A stretch of DNA of 64,000 nucleotides, from NCBI RefSeq assembly GCF_040436345.1, contig NC_133225.1, forward strand, positions 24,420,540-24,484,539, written 5' to 3'. Positions 1 to 11,534 of this stretch are shown piece by piece (the first letter of the stretch is position 1; each line of letters opens with the position of its first letter). The notes beneath the pieces were generated by a model. It searched no databases and was not told the origin of the DNA. It was given only the letters and a program-made list of their open reading frames with translations. The translations under genes were made by a program, and so were the position numbers. The DNA is from Pagrus major (taxonomy: Eukaryota > Chordata > Actinopteri > Spariformes > Sparidae).

Positions 1-136
1 TCAAGGATGATTTTCAGCATCACCCTGCCAGCTAGGTCTCTTCCTGTGACAACGTCTGTAGTCGTTAAAGACTCCCAGGAAAAAATATGCTTCTTAAGCT
101 TCAGATGGATCATATCATCAAACTGGTGCCACTCCC
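1..136 (-). CDS. rnf213: rnf213-like coding exon 7, cut by window edge
   Basis: Acceptor TGTCTAG|GGGAGTGG. The encoded [15 protein letters not shown] and later [14 protein letters not shown] align in order with human RNF213 DWHQYYDIVYMKP and KGKQIAAALML. The exon is open to base 1 and continues outside the window. Confidence 0.8.
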
Positions 137-3100
137 CTAGACACAGATTAACAAAAGGACAGAAGGCTTTCAATAGAATGTCAAACCAGTATGTACAAAT
201 GGAGCATTGTGTTTGTTCAGAGAGTACTCAAATCACTTGCATCAGCTGATTGGCATCAATTACTTTCATGTTCATGCGTCCCCATCATTGGCTCAGTCTT
301 TAGCTGCTTGGCTACCAGCTGAATAATCTCACATCTCACTTCTTTTGTCAATGAAGATATTCCCTCCACCCCAACTTTGTCTTAACTTTGTCATAACTTT
401 GTTATGATCACATTTGGCACTGTTGATTTTACTAAGATCTAATGTAATTATGTGTTTGTTAAGGGGGACAAATAAATTCCTTTAACTCATTGCTGCACAT
501 ATGCTTTAAGATCTCTCTAAAAAAACAAAGTATTTTTAATGAAAACATGGTCAATTCTTTTACATGCAATTCATATTAGCAGACATACACATCTGTAGAG
601 CTGATTGGATACACAGTAACAGAAAAATATACTCTGATCCCAAACAGCCCATCTGATAATCTATATTATATCCACTTTCTAGCATTGCAGACACATTTGT
701 CTTCCTGTTTGTTTAGCAGCTGTCCTAGATCTTAGCATCCATTGTCCTTTTGGTTTTGCTAGTGCTACTTTGTATCTCTACCTGCGTTAACCCTGTTCTT
801 CTCCTCATCCTCCCCAGTGTTAGTTTCTCCACGCTGTCTAGCCTCTCACCCAACCAGCCTCCTGCCTGCACACCTCTGCCACCCGCCACACTCCACTCGA
901 GACTCCCCGAGCCGAGACGCTCTCAGGACCCCGTCTACTCACTGGTAACCCCGCACATAACCAAGCCAGCCACTTCGCTTCTCTGCACGCTCTGGAGCTT
1001 CATGACCGCAAGTAACCCTTTCCTCACAGAGCCCTCTTCACCTGCTTCAACAAGCTACCCCTGAACTGCACAAATATTCATCTGATTGTTGAATAAATCA
1101 CCTTTTAACCTTCTCCTGTCTGACTGTTCGCTTTTGGGCCCATCTACAAACCTACAAACCGTCACAGTCCCCCTTGGTAAGTGTATCTTTTGAGGCATTT
1201 CTGTACAGCATTTATCAATGAAAATGAATGCCAACATCAATAATCTACAATAAGATAATACTGTCTGATATCTGCAAAGCTGATTTATCAGTTAGGCTCT
1301 GACTAGAAATTGCTGTTGAGCCTTTAAGTGTAAGAAAATGAATCTAGATTACCTTCATGTGTTAAAAACTCCTCTCTAATTTTCAGGCACCTGTAGATAT
1401 TTTCATTTCCATATTCGTGGTAGATGGTCTCAAAAGTGCTCTTCTGGCCATTGTCACTGTGCTTGAAAATGAAGTATTTGTAGGGTATGCTCTCATGAAT
1501 TATGTCCTTGGGAATCATAACTCGTCCTTCAACAAGATATCTCTTGTCCCTTAGTGGTCTGTGAAACACAGCAGTCATTATTAGTGGTGGGACAGGGAAA
1601 TGTGACAAACCCATCATTTCCAAGAAAACAATCAAATGAATGAACAGTCACTATGCTGTTGGGTAGTGAGGAAAACTTTAAAATAATAATAATAATAATC
1701 ACTGTCATAAATCAATCTGATTTCATTGTTCCTTTGGTTTTTGGTGGAGAGTTGACAAAAGGGTTATGGTAAAATATGTTTTTCAGAAACTCATACCTAG
1801 AGGACAATCGCAGACCACTTTGATCCCAACTTCCATACAATCTTTCACACGTAAAATAAATCGCATCCTTTTCTGGATCGAACTGAAGACTTTTGGAAGT
1901 GACAGCATGGAAGTACACAGGCATACATTCGCTGTTTGATAAACTAAATAAGAAAAAAAAAATAGGTAAATGTTAACATAATAAAATATCAAAGTATTTT
2001 GAAGAAGATAGTAGATAAGAAATACAATAGAAAATCATGCATATACAGTAAATATAATATAACCCAAAACCTACATTTGCTGTGCCTGATGTTCAATGGA
2101 CATTTCCAAGATATTTCCTGCCTTCTTATCAGGGCAAAAGGGCACTGGTGAATTGGAGACATCGACATCCCTGTTGACTGGCTGCTGTGCCTGTGTGGTG
2201 TCGACAGCCTGTGAGAAGAATAAAATTTCGAAGAGTAAACAAAGCCCTGATCAGATTACCGGGATATTACAATATCTAATGTCTAACATTTGCAGCTAAA
2301 AGGTAGACTTTTACCAGTATATCGTCACATTTTACGCGTGAAACTCAAATTTTATTGTCCTCGCTATTCAATGAAAGCATTGAAAGTAAGTAACCCCCAC
2401 TTGATAGTTGGTTGTGGTTGCTAAAGAGGCAGGCGATTAACATTATACAGTTAAAAGCCTGTATACATGCTTGTTGCCAAAACACCAAGGTTTTAATGGG
2501 ACTCGAATTAAAATAGTTACAGAAATCTGGAAATGTTATTACTACCATGATTATCATTTAGTGTTTCTGTAGAGAACGAATAAAAGCAGTACAAAGTCTT
2601 GTGTTATAAGCTTAAAATTCAGGGTTCAAGTCAGTTTTTGAGGGTTAATGTATTTCACCGATAACTACCTCAGTGTTTCTGGCTGTTTCCTTTGCTACTG
2701 GACATGGATCAGCAGAATACTCCACTTTTTTGGTACTTTGATCATCTGAGCAACAAGTGTCATCTCTGGCTGCTTGGTCTTCTTTCCTGAAAACTTGTTT
2801 CACAAGTTCATGCTGTTCAGTTTTGATGTGATTCTCATTATCATCTGGTCTTGCAAAGAGTTTTTCTGTCTCATGAGAGATTGCCTTATCTTTATCTTGC
2901 TCAGAGGCAGACTGCTTTGATACTGAATCACATTTTTTAGGTGTCTGGCCAGCAGTGTTATCTGTTTGGTCATGCGATGTACCACCCTCTCTGGCTGTGT
3001 GTAAATCATCAATAGGCAGCTGCCCCTGATAAGAGTCTGAATAGTCAGTTTTTTCATCTGGCCTCCCAGAGAGACTTTGTGTCATATCTGTATTTCGTTC

Positions 3101-5142
3101 AGAGGCAGACTGCTTTGACACAGGACCGCATACTGGAGGTGTTTGCTCAGACGATTCTGATGAAGTGGGGCCAATTTCTTTAGTTGATGTTAGTGATGAT
3201 GCAGAAGTAGACAACAGCCCAGACTCAATGTCACCAGGAATTTGCACTGCATTAGGGCTGTCCTCTGTACTTATATCTGGTGGGCCGTCTGTTTCCTGCT
3301 CTGTCAGGTTATCACTTGCAGGTGTAGGGAAGGGCAGGGTTGTGGAAACAGACAGGCTTGATCCAGGGACTGCCTCAACGCATGGTTGAGAGTCACATTC
3401 AGGAGCTGTAGCAGATAGCCTTTCTTCCTCCTTACAAGCATCTGTGACTTGTAGCTTTGCAGTAGACACTGATTCACCAACTGAGCATGTCAGATTGGGG
3501 GATGAAGGTGTGTCTCCTTTTTCCAGTGTGACTTGGCAAGCAATGTTATCTGATGGGTCCTGTGGTGTAGCTCTGGCTGGCTCAAAGTCATCACTAGTCG
3601 ACTGCTGCTGGAAAGATTAGCATAGCAGATATGAAAGAATGATAGTTCTTCCAAAACAGTTCAGAACACAAGTTAAGAAAATGGTAAAATATCCACAATG
3701 AGTAAGAAAATATGTTTAAAATATTAGAAAAATATAAAGGGAATGCCATGTCATTCATATCTAACTAAGTTAGTTATGTTAATTAAGTTAGCACCCATAA
3801 CAAGTTAGGTCAATTTGCAGTTTGAACTTGGCGGGTCTGCTTGATATTATGATAACTTAATGTAACAGTTTAAACTTCAAAAAGATATATATCTATATAT
3901 ATCTATATATATATATATATATATATCTATGTATAGATATATATACATATATCTATACATATATATCTATACATATATATTATATCTATATGTACACACA
4001 CACATAAATATATCTATACATATATATATTAAATAAGTGGATATTGGATCCCTGCAGTGCGTGAGCCGTCTTTTTGTTTGATTTTTGATTTGATTAGAAT
4101 AGTTACAATTAAAATTTGTTCTCTTTAGAATCAAACATCCCGTGTGATATGATACTTCAGGACACTTTAACAACAGATGTTACTGGGATCACAACAGAAA
4201 ACTGCATATGATCATTTAATATCCAGAAATTGACATTATAGACACGACCAGTGGCATTGTAGCTGTGTGAAGCTGGTGCTGATGCAAACCAAACATACCA
4301 GCAGTTGCTGTTTTACATTAAAAGCCTTACAACTGTGAACCAGTTGAAGTCTTTAATTGTGAAGGCGCTATTGGATATGCAGTGCATTTATCAGAGTTGC
4401 ATAGCTGAACTCTGAGGAGTGTCTGTACTGTACGGTGCTTTTGTCAGATAAAAAAAAGGGTCAACACAACCATAAATGGACATGTTCATTCTTGCCAACT
4501 TGATCAACTAAAAGGAAGAATGGGTAAAGATAAAGCTGTCACAGTAAGCTTAGATAAAAAGCTGCAGACAGGCACACAACATAGCAGAATCCTGTTCTCC
4601 TTTTTTCATGAGCTTGTTTACAACCCAAGATAATGTCGATATAAGCAGAACAAAGTTTCAGTTACAGGAAGAGGAAGCAATGATTGCTTGTGATAAGGAA
4701 AGAACACTGTGTAGTCGCTCTGTTCAAAGTTATCTTTTAAATATGAGAGATTATCGTGAAAAAATTATGCCAGTACAATAACTGTTTCATAGCTTTTTCA
4801 CCTTTGTCTGGGCAGTCTTTTCTTTAACATCTTGATCCTCCTTTTGGTTGTTCTCCTCTGCAAGGACCAAGAGTTGATGTGCTGACGTGTCCACATCTGC
4901 TTAACAATTAATATTTTATTACATATAAATTAGAAATATCTGGTCTCTACAAAAATAATGCAATAAGCAATCCCTATTTGCAAGTCTACTACAGCAAATG
5001 ACCCTGAGAAATTCACAAAAATTAGTTTGCTGGTAAACTTACCTTGAGTCCTATTTTGAGGCAAGACAGATAACTGGAAGGCACATCCAGGACAGAATCT
5101 ATATGACCTTTCCACTTGACGTCGACATTTAGGGCAAAACAT
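1..5142 (-). CDS. rnf213: rnf213-like E3 ubiquitin ligase, 5' part only (7 coding exons)
   Basis: RNF213 is a giant cytosolic AAA+ ATPase and E3 ubiquitin ligase involved in antimicrobial defence and lipid droplets. Only about 585 N-terminal residues lie in the window; the AAA and RING parts would be beyond the left edge. Coding exons on the minus strand are 5142-5043, 4896-4802, 3607-2669, 2208-2075, 1943-1797, 1558-1353 and 136-1, and all phases join. Seen: an N-terminal CxxC...CxxC ribbon (MFCPKC, CPGC), then an acidic Ser/Thr-rich region, then a block with [26 protein letters not shown] and IPYKYFIF. That order matches the family: the human protein starts MECPSC and has FFHAI, LVEG and IPYKYVIY followed by WHQYYD, here EWHQFDD. 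The YFHAV-to-IPYKYF block resembles a CBM20 starch-binding fold. Teleosts carry several rnf213 paralogues; which one this is cannot be settled here. Confidence 0.85.
750..1165 (+). repeat. Possible LTR-type repeat remnant in rnf213-like intron 6
   Basis: A C-rich, intron-foreign stretch contains an AATAAA followed by CTGTCTGACTG and CGCTTTTGGGCCC and ends near ACCGTCACAG. That layout resembles the 3' part of fish Gypsy-type LTRs. No reverse transcriptase or second LTR is visible. The open frame across it has no recognisable protein and is treated as chance. Confidence 0.3.
1353..1558 (-). CDS. rnf213: rnf213-like coding exon 6 (CBM20-like, second half)
   Basis: The exon runs from acceptor TTTCACAG|ACCACT to donor GAAG|GTAATC. 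It encodes [36 protein letters not shown] and THEG. Human RNF213 has VLVEGIVCISKKH, IPYKYVIY and EYVNRCLFI in the same order, which is the strongest support for the gene assignment. The split Arg codon with exon 5 (AG|A) and the Gly codon with exon 7 (G|GG) both join in frame. Confidence 0.88.
1797..1943 (-). CDS. rnf213: rnf213-like coding exon 5 (CBM20-like, first half)
   Basis: The exon runs from acceptor TTATTTAG|TTTATC to donor TCTAG|GTATGA. The encoded segment has [18 protein letters not shown] and [10 protein letters not shown]. These match strand motifs of a CBM20-type beta sandwich and the equivalent human RNF213 stretch (VFFHAI, FGESKWDSN). Confidence 0.85.
2075..2208 (-). CDS. rnf213: rnf213-like coding exon 4
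   Basis: The exon runs from acceptor TTCTCACAG|GCTGTC to donor CAAAT|GTAGGT. It encodes a polar linker ([14 protein letters not shown]...EHQAQQ) and ends two bases into an Ile codon completed by the next exon. Reading through the donor gives an immediate stop, so splicing is needed here. Confidence 0.7.
2669..3607 (-). CDS. rnf213: rnf213-like coding exon 3 (acidic, Ser/Thr-rich, internally repeated)
   Basis: This 313-codon exon is open throughout and is bounded by acceptor TTTCCAG|CAGCAG and donor GAG|GTAGTT, both phase 0. The product is low-complexity, acidic and probably disordered, like the region after the ribbon in human RNF213. Two related stretches of about 40 residues (about 220-259 and 286-329) share [11 protein letters not shown] and RPD motifs, an internal tandem duplication. 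The acceptor is a triple CAG, so tandem-acceptor splicing could add or drop one Gln. Confidence 0.75.
3885..4031. repeat. AT dinucleotide / ATCTAT microsatellite
   Basis: An imperfect TA tract interspersed with ATCTAT units and a short CA run. It lies in the intron between coding exons 2 and 3 of the rnf213-like gene. Confidence 0.9.
4802..4896 (-). CDS. rnf213: rnf213-like coding exon 2
   Basis: This is a short polar exon (DVDTSAHQ...KEKTAQTK). The acceptor is GCAG|ATGTGG and the donor AAAG|GTGAAA. It takes one base of a split Asp codon from exon 1 and ends in phase 0, so the frame passes cleanly into the long third exon. No domain is recognised. Confidence 0.65.
5043..5142 (-). CDS. rnf213: rnf213-like coding exon 1 (zinc ribbon)
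   Basis: This exon encodes the start methionine and a zinc ribbon, with MFCPKC at residues 1-6 and CPGC about 15 residues on. The donor is CAAG|GTAAGTTT after one base of codon 34. A possible acceptor AG at 5151-5150 lies seven bases before the ATG, so a spliced 5' UTR is likely. Human RNF213 begins with the same kind of ribbon, which supports this start. Confidence 0.8.
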
Positions 5143-5497
5143 GTTGCACCTATTTAGACAGATATTAATAAGAATAGGGAAGTTAAAAATTGTAACATTT
5201 AAATGGACTGGACTTATTTTGTTTCACTTCTTTTATTCTCTTTGTTAATCTTTCAGAACGACACAGTGCAGGACAATCTGAAAACCACCCGTAACATTCA
5301 ATAGGAATCTTACAGTTGACTTTAATCCTATACTATATAAAGAATACTTAATGTAATACTAACATTAAAAAATCTCAGTATGACTAACCTCAGATTAACT
5401 GTTACAGAAACGTTACTTGAATATTCTAGTCAGCATAATTTGATGGATTATTCTTAAACTGGTCAGTGAAATGGATGAACTTTTTCAAATAACCTAC

Positions 5498-5600
5498 CTT
5501 GGTTGCTCTGCTTCCTTACATGGTCGACACTGAAAATCTGAGAAAAGAAATGTGCTTATATAGCTTATTAAGAGTCATGCATTTACTTTCATTTTCACTT
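5498..5600 (-). promoter_or_regulatory. rnf213: Proximal ISRE + TATA promoter and first exon of rnf213-like gene
   Basis: Read on the minus strand, GAAAATGAAAGT (5596-5585) fits the ISRE/IRF pattern GAAANNGAAA. It is followed 21 bases later by CTATATAAGC (5563-5554), a good TATA box. A start site near 5533 is inferred, giving a first exon of about 35 bases that ends at 5498 in CCAAG|GTAGG, a proper donor. The exon contains ATG directly followed by TAA (5521-5516). It would splice towards the exon with the coding ATG at 5142. An interferon-driven promoter agrees with the known interferon induction of RNF213. Confidence 0.6.
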
Positions 5601-6666
5601 ACATTAAAAGGAGTGGCTGTTATGGCTACAACTTTTTAGCTCCCCTGACCTTATTCCCTGTTTAGAAACCATCGTGGGAAGACATTATGATCAGACAAAC
5701 ATTTAAACACTGCACACATAATGAATATGAGCTAAAAATGGAGTTTGACATATCAATTTTAGTAATAAAAGAACCATCACTCAGTGTTATAATAGTAACA
5801 GTAACAGCTGCACAGATGCCATGTATGATACTACTTGAAATGCCACATATACTATTTACTTATGATGCTTTCTTTATCAACCCACCACCACAGAATGGTA
5901 GTCTCACCTAGGTGAGGCTTCATTGCAAAATATGCAATATAAAACTATTAAAAATATTTTTTTGTGTTAGAAGTTTTGTGTATTTTCAACATATTTTGCA
6001 TGATGCGGTATTCAAGACTTCCAAGGTGTAAATTATCTGATAAATAGGCCCATTACTAACTTGCTCTGCCAACAGTAGTTGTAATGTAACTTAAACATGC
6101 AGAATAAATACGGACTTACTTTAAACTTGCATTCAGTAAATACAATAAATTCTAGTAAGAAGAGCGCATCATTAACATAAATATATAATTACAATGATAA
6201 AAAAGAATAGAAAACAACTTCTTTAAAAAGTACTCTATTAATTGTGTATTTAAGCCTGTCGTAATGATTTACATATAGTTAGTATTTATTTATTAGTTTC
6301 ATACTTACACAAAGTGCGTGTGTGCGTGCGTGCATGTGTGCGTCCATGTGTGTGTGTGCCTACACCCTTAGAGGTCGGAAGCTGCCAGGGATGTTGTTAA
6401 ACAGGACTTTCATTGCCAAAGTCCAACACCCTTATCCTTAACCTGTTCCACAGCCTTGTGAGTTGTATAACAAGGCAATAAGCTTCATGAAAGCAGAAAC
6501 AAACAATGGGGGCTACTTTGCAGAGGCTGGCTAATTCAGTCTTCTCACAGTGGTAGTATGACATAAATGTAAAGAGAATAAAACAAGCAAAAATGTGCAA
6601 ACTTAGGCCACTTAGGTATATCTCCACAATCTTTTGCAATGCAGTACGACTCTGCCATAACCCACT

Positions 6667-6785
6667 TTGTTTGCCTTGAAAATCTGAGCTCATAATCAAG
6701 CTAATATAACTTACTGAGGCTCATGCATTTACTTTGGTTTACATTTACAGTAGGAGGTGTGGCTGCTTTGGCTTTTATCTGAACA
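6667..6785 (-). promoter_or_regulatory. Degenerate middle copy of the rnf213-like promoter
   Basis: This block aligns by eye with the proximal and distal promoter copies (shared GTAAATGCATGA and TCAGATTTTC). Its ISRE position reads GTAAACCAAAGT, the TATA position reads TTATATTAGC, and the donor position reads AAAGTGGG. All three signals are damaged, so it is probably inactive. Confidence 0.5.
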
Positions 6786-7208
6786 GTTAATTACAATTTC
6801 CAAGAATCCATACTGACCTCTTCAACCACAGAATGATAGTCTCACCTAGGTGAGGCTTCATTACAAAGTACGCAATATAAAACTATTAAAAAAATGATGA
6901 GATGTATTCAAATTGCTTGTTTTTTGTCATATCAGCAAAGCTATTTCACTTAATTTCTTACATGACAAAGAGAAACAGCGAGTCTTTACCTTTGGGAAGG
7001 TGGTACTATAGTCATAGGTCCCTATTCCTATATGATTAATAAATCATCAAAATAACTCCAGACTCATTTTCTTTTCATCGACTAGTCGTTGCAGCTCTGT
7101 ATAATGAGATGCCACTGTCAACTTCACTATAGTCTCTACAGATATTACTATACAGATCACTTTTACAAAGAAGAATAGAGAACAATCAGTGACACAAAAA
7201 AAACCTAC

Positions 7209-7310
7209 CTTGGTTGCCCTGCTGCCTTCAGTGGCTGACACCAAAAATCTGAGAAGAGAAATGTGCTTATATAGCTTACTAAGAGTCATGCATTTACTTT
7301 CGTTTTCATT
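7209..7310 (-). promoter_or_regulatory. rnf213: Distal ISRE + TATA promoter and alternative first exon of rnf213-like gene
   Basis: On the minus strand GAAAACGAAAGT (7307-7296) is an ISRE match, with CTATATAAGC (7274-7265) at the same spacing as in the proximal copy. The first-exon donor is CCAAG|GTAGG at 7209. The surrounding sequence is closely similar to the proximal copy, so this looks like a working duplicate and an alternative promoter about 1.7 kb further upstream. Its first exon lacks the start-stop ATG-TAA. Confidence 0.55.
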
Positions 7311-8591
7311 TACAGGAAAAGGTGTGGCTGCCTCAGATAAAACCTCTTATTTCCCTCAACCTCATTCTCTGTCAAGAAACCATAGTGAGAAGACGTTATG
7401 ATTAAATCTTAATGTGTTTTTAAGTAATTAAAACCACTTCATTCAAACAACACTAAACACATGAGGATGAATTTTTTATGTTAAAAGTTGTATGTAACAT
7501 ATTAAGCATGGTGTGATATTCAAGACCTCCAAAGTGGAAATCATCTGACACGCTTGATTAACTAAATGATTTGCTTTAAAAAGGCATCATATTAATATGA
7601 ATCATGTCTAATAAGAAAATCCTGCAATGTCATTTCCATGCATTCAGTCTGTCCTGTCTTTTCAGATCTTGTCCAGCAGATGTCACTGGAGAGCTTTCCT
7701 GACTCAGCCATCATTGTAACATCTACCCTGCCCTCACCACTGTTCCCCATGGCCCTGGTATTACCCTTAGTCACTACCTTTTCCTTGCCAGTTTACCTAT
7801 GTCACCCACCATTACTCTGCCATGTCTGCTCTCTCAGCCCAAATGACAATGATGTTGATGTCGACCTTATGCTTGCCACTTGACCGAGTGAAGAATGATT
7901 TCTTTTCTAATCCTTTTTTTTGCAAATATGTTTCAACTCAATGTTCTGATAAGCAGGTCCCTGTATTGTCTGTATCTCATCCTGCACTATTAGGACATAC
8001 GAGAACACACACACAAAGCCACATGCAGGCAACACAGTACACATTCCTGCTAATTGCAGATGTTTTGTTGGCATTTGTTTTAGTTTTTTTGTGTGTGTGT
8101 ATAACCCTTTCCTGAGATTTATGCATGTAACTACATTAATTGTGCATTGGACTATGAATGTGGTCACAATCCACAGGAGAAAAATGTAACATTCATCAGT
8201 CTATACAGCAAACCATGATTGGAAGGATTGTAAAAGGCTACTGGGAGAGATGAAACAAGAACACTGGCGGACAAACTGCAGTAAAGAAGAAGACTAGAGG
8301 GCAGAATAACCTTTAAAATGTAATTAAATTCAGGACTAATGCCTTGCAATAGCAGCTGAATTGCCAAAAGGTCTATTTTAATGGCTCTCAAATGAAACAG
8401 CAGGATATGTTGAGTGCATGTGGGGAATATTTTCCTCCCAAAATGCATGCATGCATAATAACCAAGATGGCATTTGTGAGGGAGAAAAAACACTATTTTC
8501 CACCTCCTCTGAAGTCAGTGCTCAAGAAGCGTGCTAAATCATATCATCTCATTGCTAGGCTGAATTGTTGACCGTGCTAACAGGCTTGGAC

Positions 8592-8594
<3 letters not shown>

Positions 8595-8624
<30 letters not shown>
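8595..8624 (+). repeat. (GT)n microsatellite
   Basis: About 15 uninterrupted GT units. Open frames through it are artefacts of the repeat. Confidence 0.95.
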
Positions 8625-10872
8625 TGGGGGTGCGGGTGCTAATCTCAGTGCTGGGCTATTGAGTCCTCCTCCTCTTCTTTTTACCACCCACACATCTCTT
8701 CCCTACACAGACAAACACCGCTGCAGTTGCCAGCCAATCACCACCTCTCTCCCTTTCAATTGCCTCTACCTGCGTCACTCTGCATGTGTTGCCATGGCGA
8801 TCACTGATGCTCCCCCCACACTTTGTCTCTCTGCCTCTTCCAGTATGAGGACGAAGCCGACTTGTGGCTGATGATGCAGGCAGGCTGCAGACGTCATCAC
8901 TTCCCTCGGGAAGAAGGCCTATTTTTACCACTGGGCACAAAGTATACCAAGCTGCCCAACATATTTATGGAACCGCATCTAATCCCAGCCTGCCAGGAAA
9001 ACATCTCCCCCCACGCTCTGCATCTCTCTCTCCATTCATCTCAAAGAAACACTGTTCCACTCCTTCCAACGCATATTTTTATCCCTTGAATTGAGATGAC
9101 AGCTCTTGTGAAGGTTTTTTCAAAATATTGTTTTAGTATTTGCACTGTTTTATCTGTGATACTGTATTTATCACCAAAGGGAAACTCCACACACATACTC
9201 ACGCTCCACAGTGAGGTCCGAGGTCAGTGGTCATCCAAGGAGTTCCAGCTTCAGAGCTGGCAGAGATTGACGGTTTTGCTCGTAGGTGAGCAGTTGCCTG
9301 TTGTGCCAGGGAGAAATAACAGAGACGGAAGTCAGCAGCACATCCCGACAGGTTTCTGACCACTCATTTTGAAACCATAAAACAGCAACAGTTAAAGGGC
9401 GAACTGCCAGGATGAGGTAAAGAAAAAAGACAGTGGAACAATAAAATATGTACAAAGCCAACGCACATAACCACAGATCATAAACTGTAAATGGCATTCA
9501 GTCAAAGCATCTGCAAAGTTATTTTATGTAGTACATTGCATGTTTTTCCACAGGCTTCAGATATTTACACGTTTTGTTCTATGACATATTATACATTCTT
9601 AATGTCCTATATTTGAATTATAACAGGCTTACATGTCTTGAAAATGGCGGCTGCTAACACGTGGCTGAATGAGACTGCCATAGTTGTCAGGGTCAGAAAC
9701 GTCATCATGCCAAACACGACCACTCATCTACTCACTTGTCCGACTTTACAGACCGACTTCAGTTGCAAACCGACTTTACAACCTGTAGACTGATCAGTTT
9801 ATAGAAATTTGTCTGGTAATTGTGTAGTATGACATGACATTTAAATCATGCGACCCCAATGTAGTCTGTTTAAAGTGTAAGCTAGATTTTTACTTCTGGT
9901 GATTTAATTTACGCTTCAAAAAGCAAAACAAGTGCTTGTTACGTCATGACTACAGCACTCTATATTGACAACTGCTGGTTACTGTTGCTGTGAATTGGTA
10001 AAATTGTAAGGTAGAGCTGCTATGAAGCTCACACAAATTTCACCTTTAACTGAAGTTAGCAAATAAGTATTAAAAGTCTAATGTTTGCCTCTGAATGTTA
10101 GCTAGTGGAGTATTTTATAATGTAGCTTATAATATAAATACTCAAGTATAGTACAAGTAAGTCGAAATTGTACTTGAGAAGTGCAGTACTTGAGAAGTTA
10201 AAGCTACTTAAATGTACTTTCTACGTTTAGATAACTGCTAATGTTACAGACTGTATCAAGAAACGTTAGCTAAAGCTAGCTAGCTATCTAACTAGCTACT
10301 CGAAGGGCAAGCTAACAACTGTAACTCAACCACTCAACCCAGTGGGTGGGTAACATTTAGCTGAGGTAATTAGCTAGTTAGCAAACAATTAGAAGTGCTA
10401 AATAAAAACGATAAATACCTGTAAATAAAATATCCTTCAGCTTCGTGGTGGTAAGCCTGCCAGAACTGCCACTTAAGCAGTTTGTGTGTTCCTGTTCCAA
10501 GCACAATGGTGAGCGTCAACCTGTCGAGCTGAGCATGGCTAAATCCTGTACACAAATGGCAACAGGACACAAAGACTGAAATAATTACATCATAAATCTA
10601 TTATAAATTCACTGTTGATGAGCTGGGGTAGAAGAGGTACTGATATTTTTACTTGAGTAATAGTAGCAAAGTAAGTTACTGTTTTGATTTTACTTAAAAA
10701 AATCTCAGATTAAGTTTAGTTTAACATATAGTAAAACAAGGTTAAAATGACAGAGAACAATTGAAAAATATTTATAAAGAAACAGATAACATAACACAAA
10801 CATACAACATTAAAAAAGTAACTTTCCTATTCTTTGCCTTTCATTTTTGTTCAGGAGACCCCTGTTCAGATT

Positions 10873-11320
10873 TAGGCTGTCGCAATTTTGCGATATTCAC
10901 AATAACGGTGATATTAGAATATGAAATATTAATATTTTGTTATAACACACACAATAATGTCATGATAATCCACAAAGATGTTTGGCCTTGTGTATGTTTT
11001 CTTTTTTCTTTTTTTTTTTTTTAGTTTTTTTTTGTTCATCTGGTGGCCTTTTCACTTGTCATTGAGTAGCTGATAGTGATTGTTCTTTTTGTACACTTTT
11101 GTTTTTACAGTTACGGTTGCAGACACTCTCTCCACCTGCCCTGTACTCATATTTTGAGGCAAATTTACTTGCCAAAAAACAACAACACACTAAACAAATG
11201 TTAAGATAAGACTGGTAGCAGTTTCTTTTTCAAATTTCTATAGATATCACGATAATATCGTAATCGTGAATTTGTTTGGCCATGATAATCGTGTATCAAA
11301 AATCTGATATCGTGACTATA
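10873..11320. repeat. Probable short DNA-transposon remnant
   Basis: AT-rich block with recurring GATAATCGTG/TATCACGATA-type words, starting near TCGCAATTTTGCGATA and ending near GATATCGTGAC. This wording is typical of fish hAT-like non-autonomous repeats. Clear target-site duplications were not found. Confidence 0.35.
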
Positions 11321-11534
11321 CTAGGTCAAAGAAGCAGTAAATACTACCATCAACATTTATATCAGGTTCATTTTGACTTAGACTATGTATATAAACCCAA
11401 AACAACAGTGGTCCTATGATCCATCCCTGGGGCACAACATTATACAGTACAGGAATTTTGATGCCTTGAGCTTGTACACGCTGCACTGATGAGTAAGACT
11501 GTAAAATCTACAGACAAAACAATACTGAATACTT

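Larger units (their letters stand above)
5490..7565. repeat. Three tandem copies of the promoter block
   Basis: Copies start near 5490, 6660 and 7200. The promoter part is in all three. A second part containing the palindrome CTCACCTAGGTGAG is in the first two (5884-5960 and 6828-6900). A third part (about 5990-6045 and 7498-7560, sharing GATATTCAAGAC-type sequence) is in the first and last. The pattern suggests serial tandem duplication followed by deletions. Confidence 0.65.

Noticed and set aside
7..249. Plus-strand open frame at the left edge
   Set aside because: It overlaps rnf213-like exon 7 on the other strand, which has homology and correct phase.
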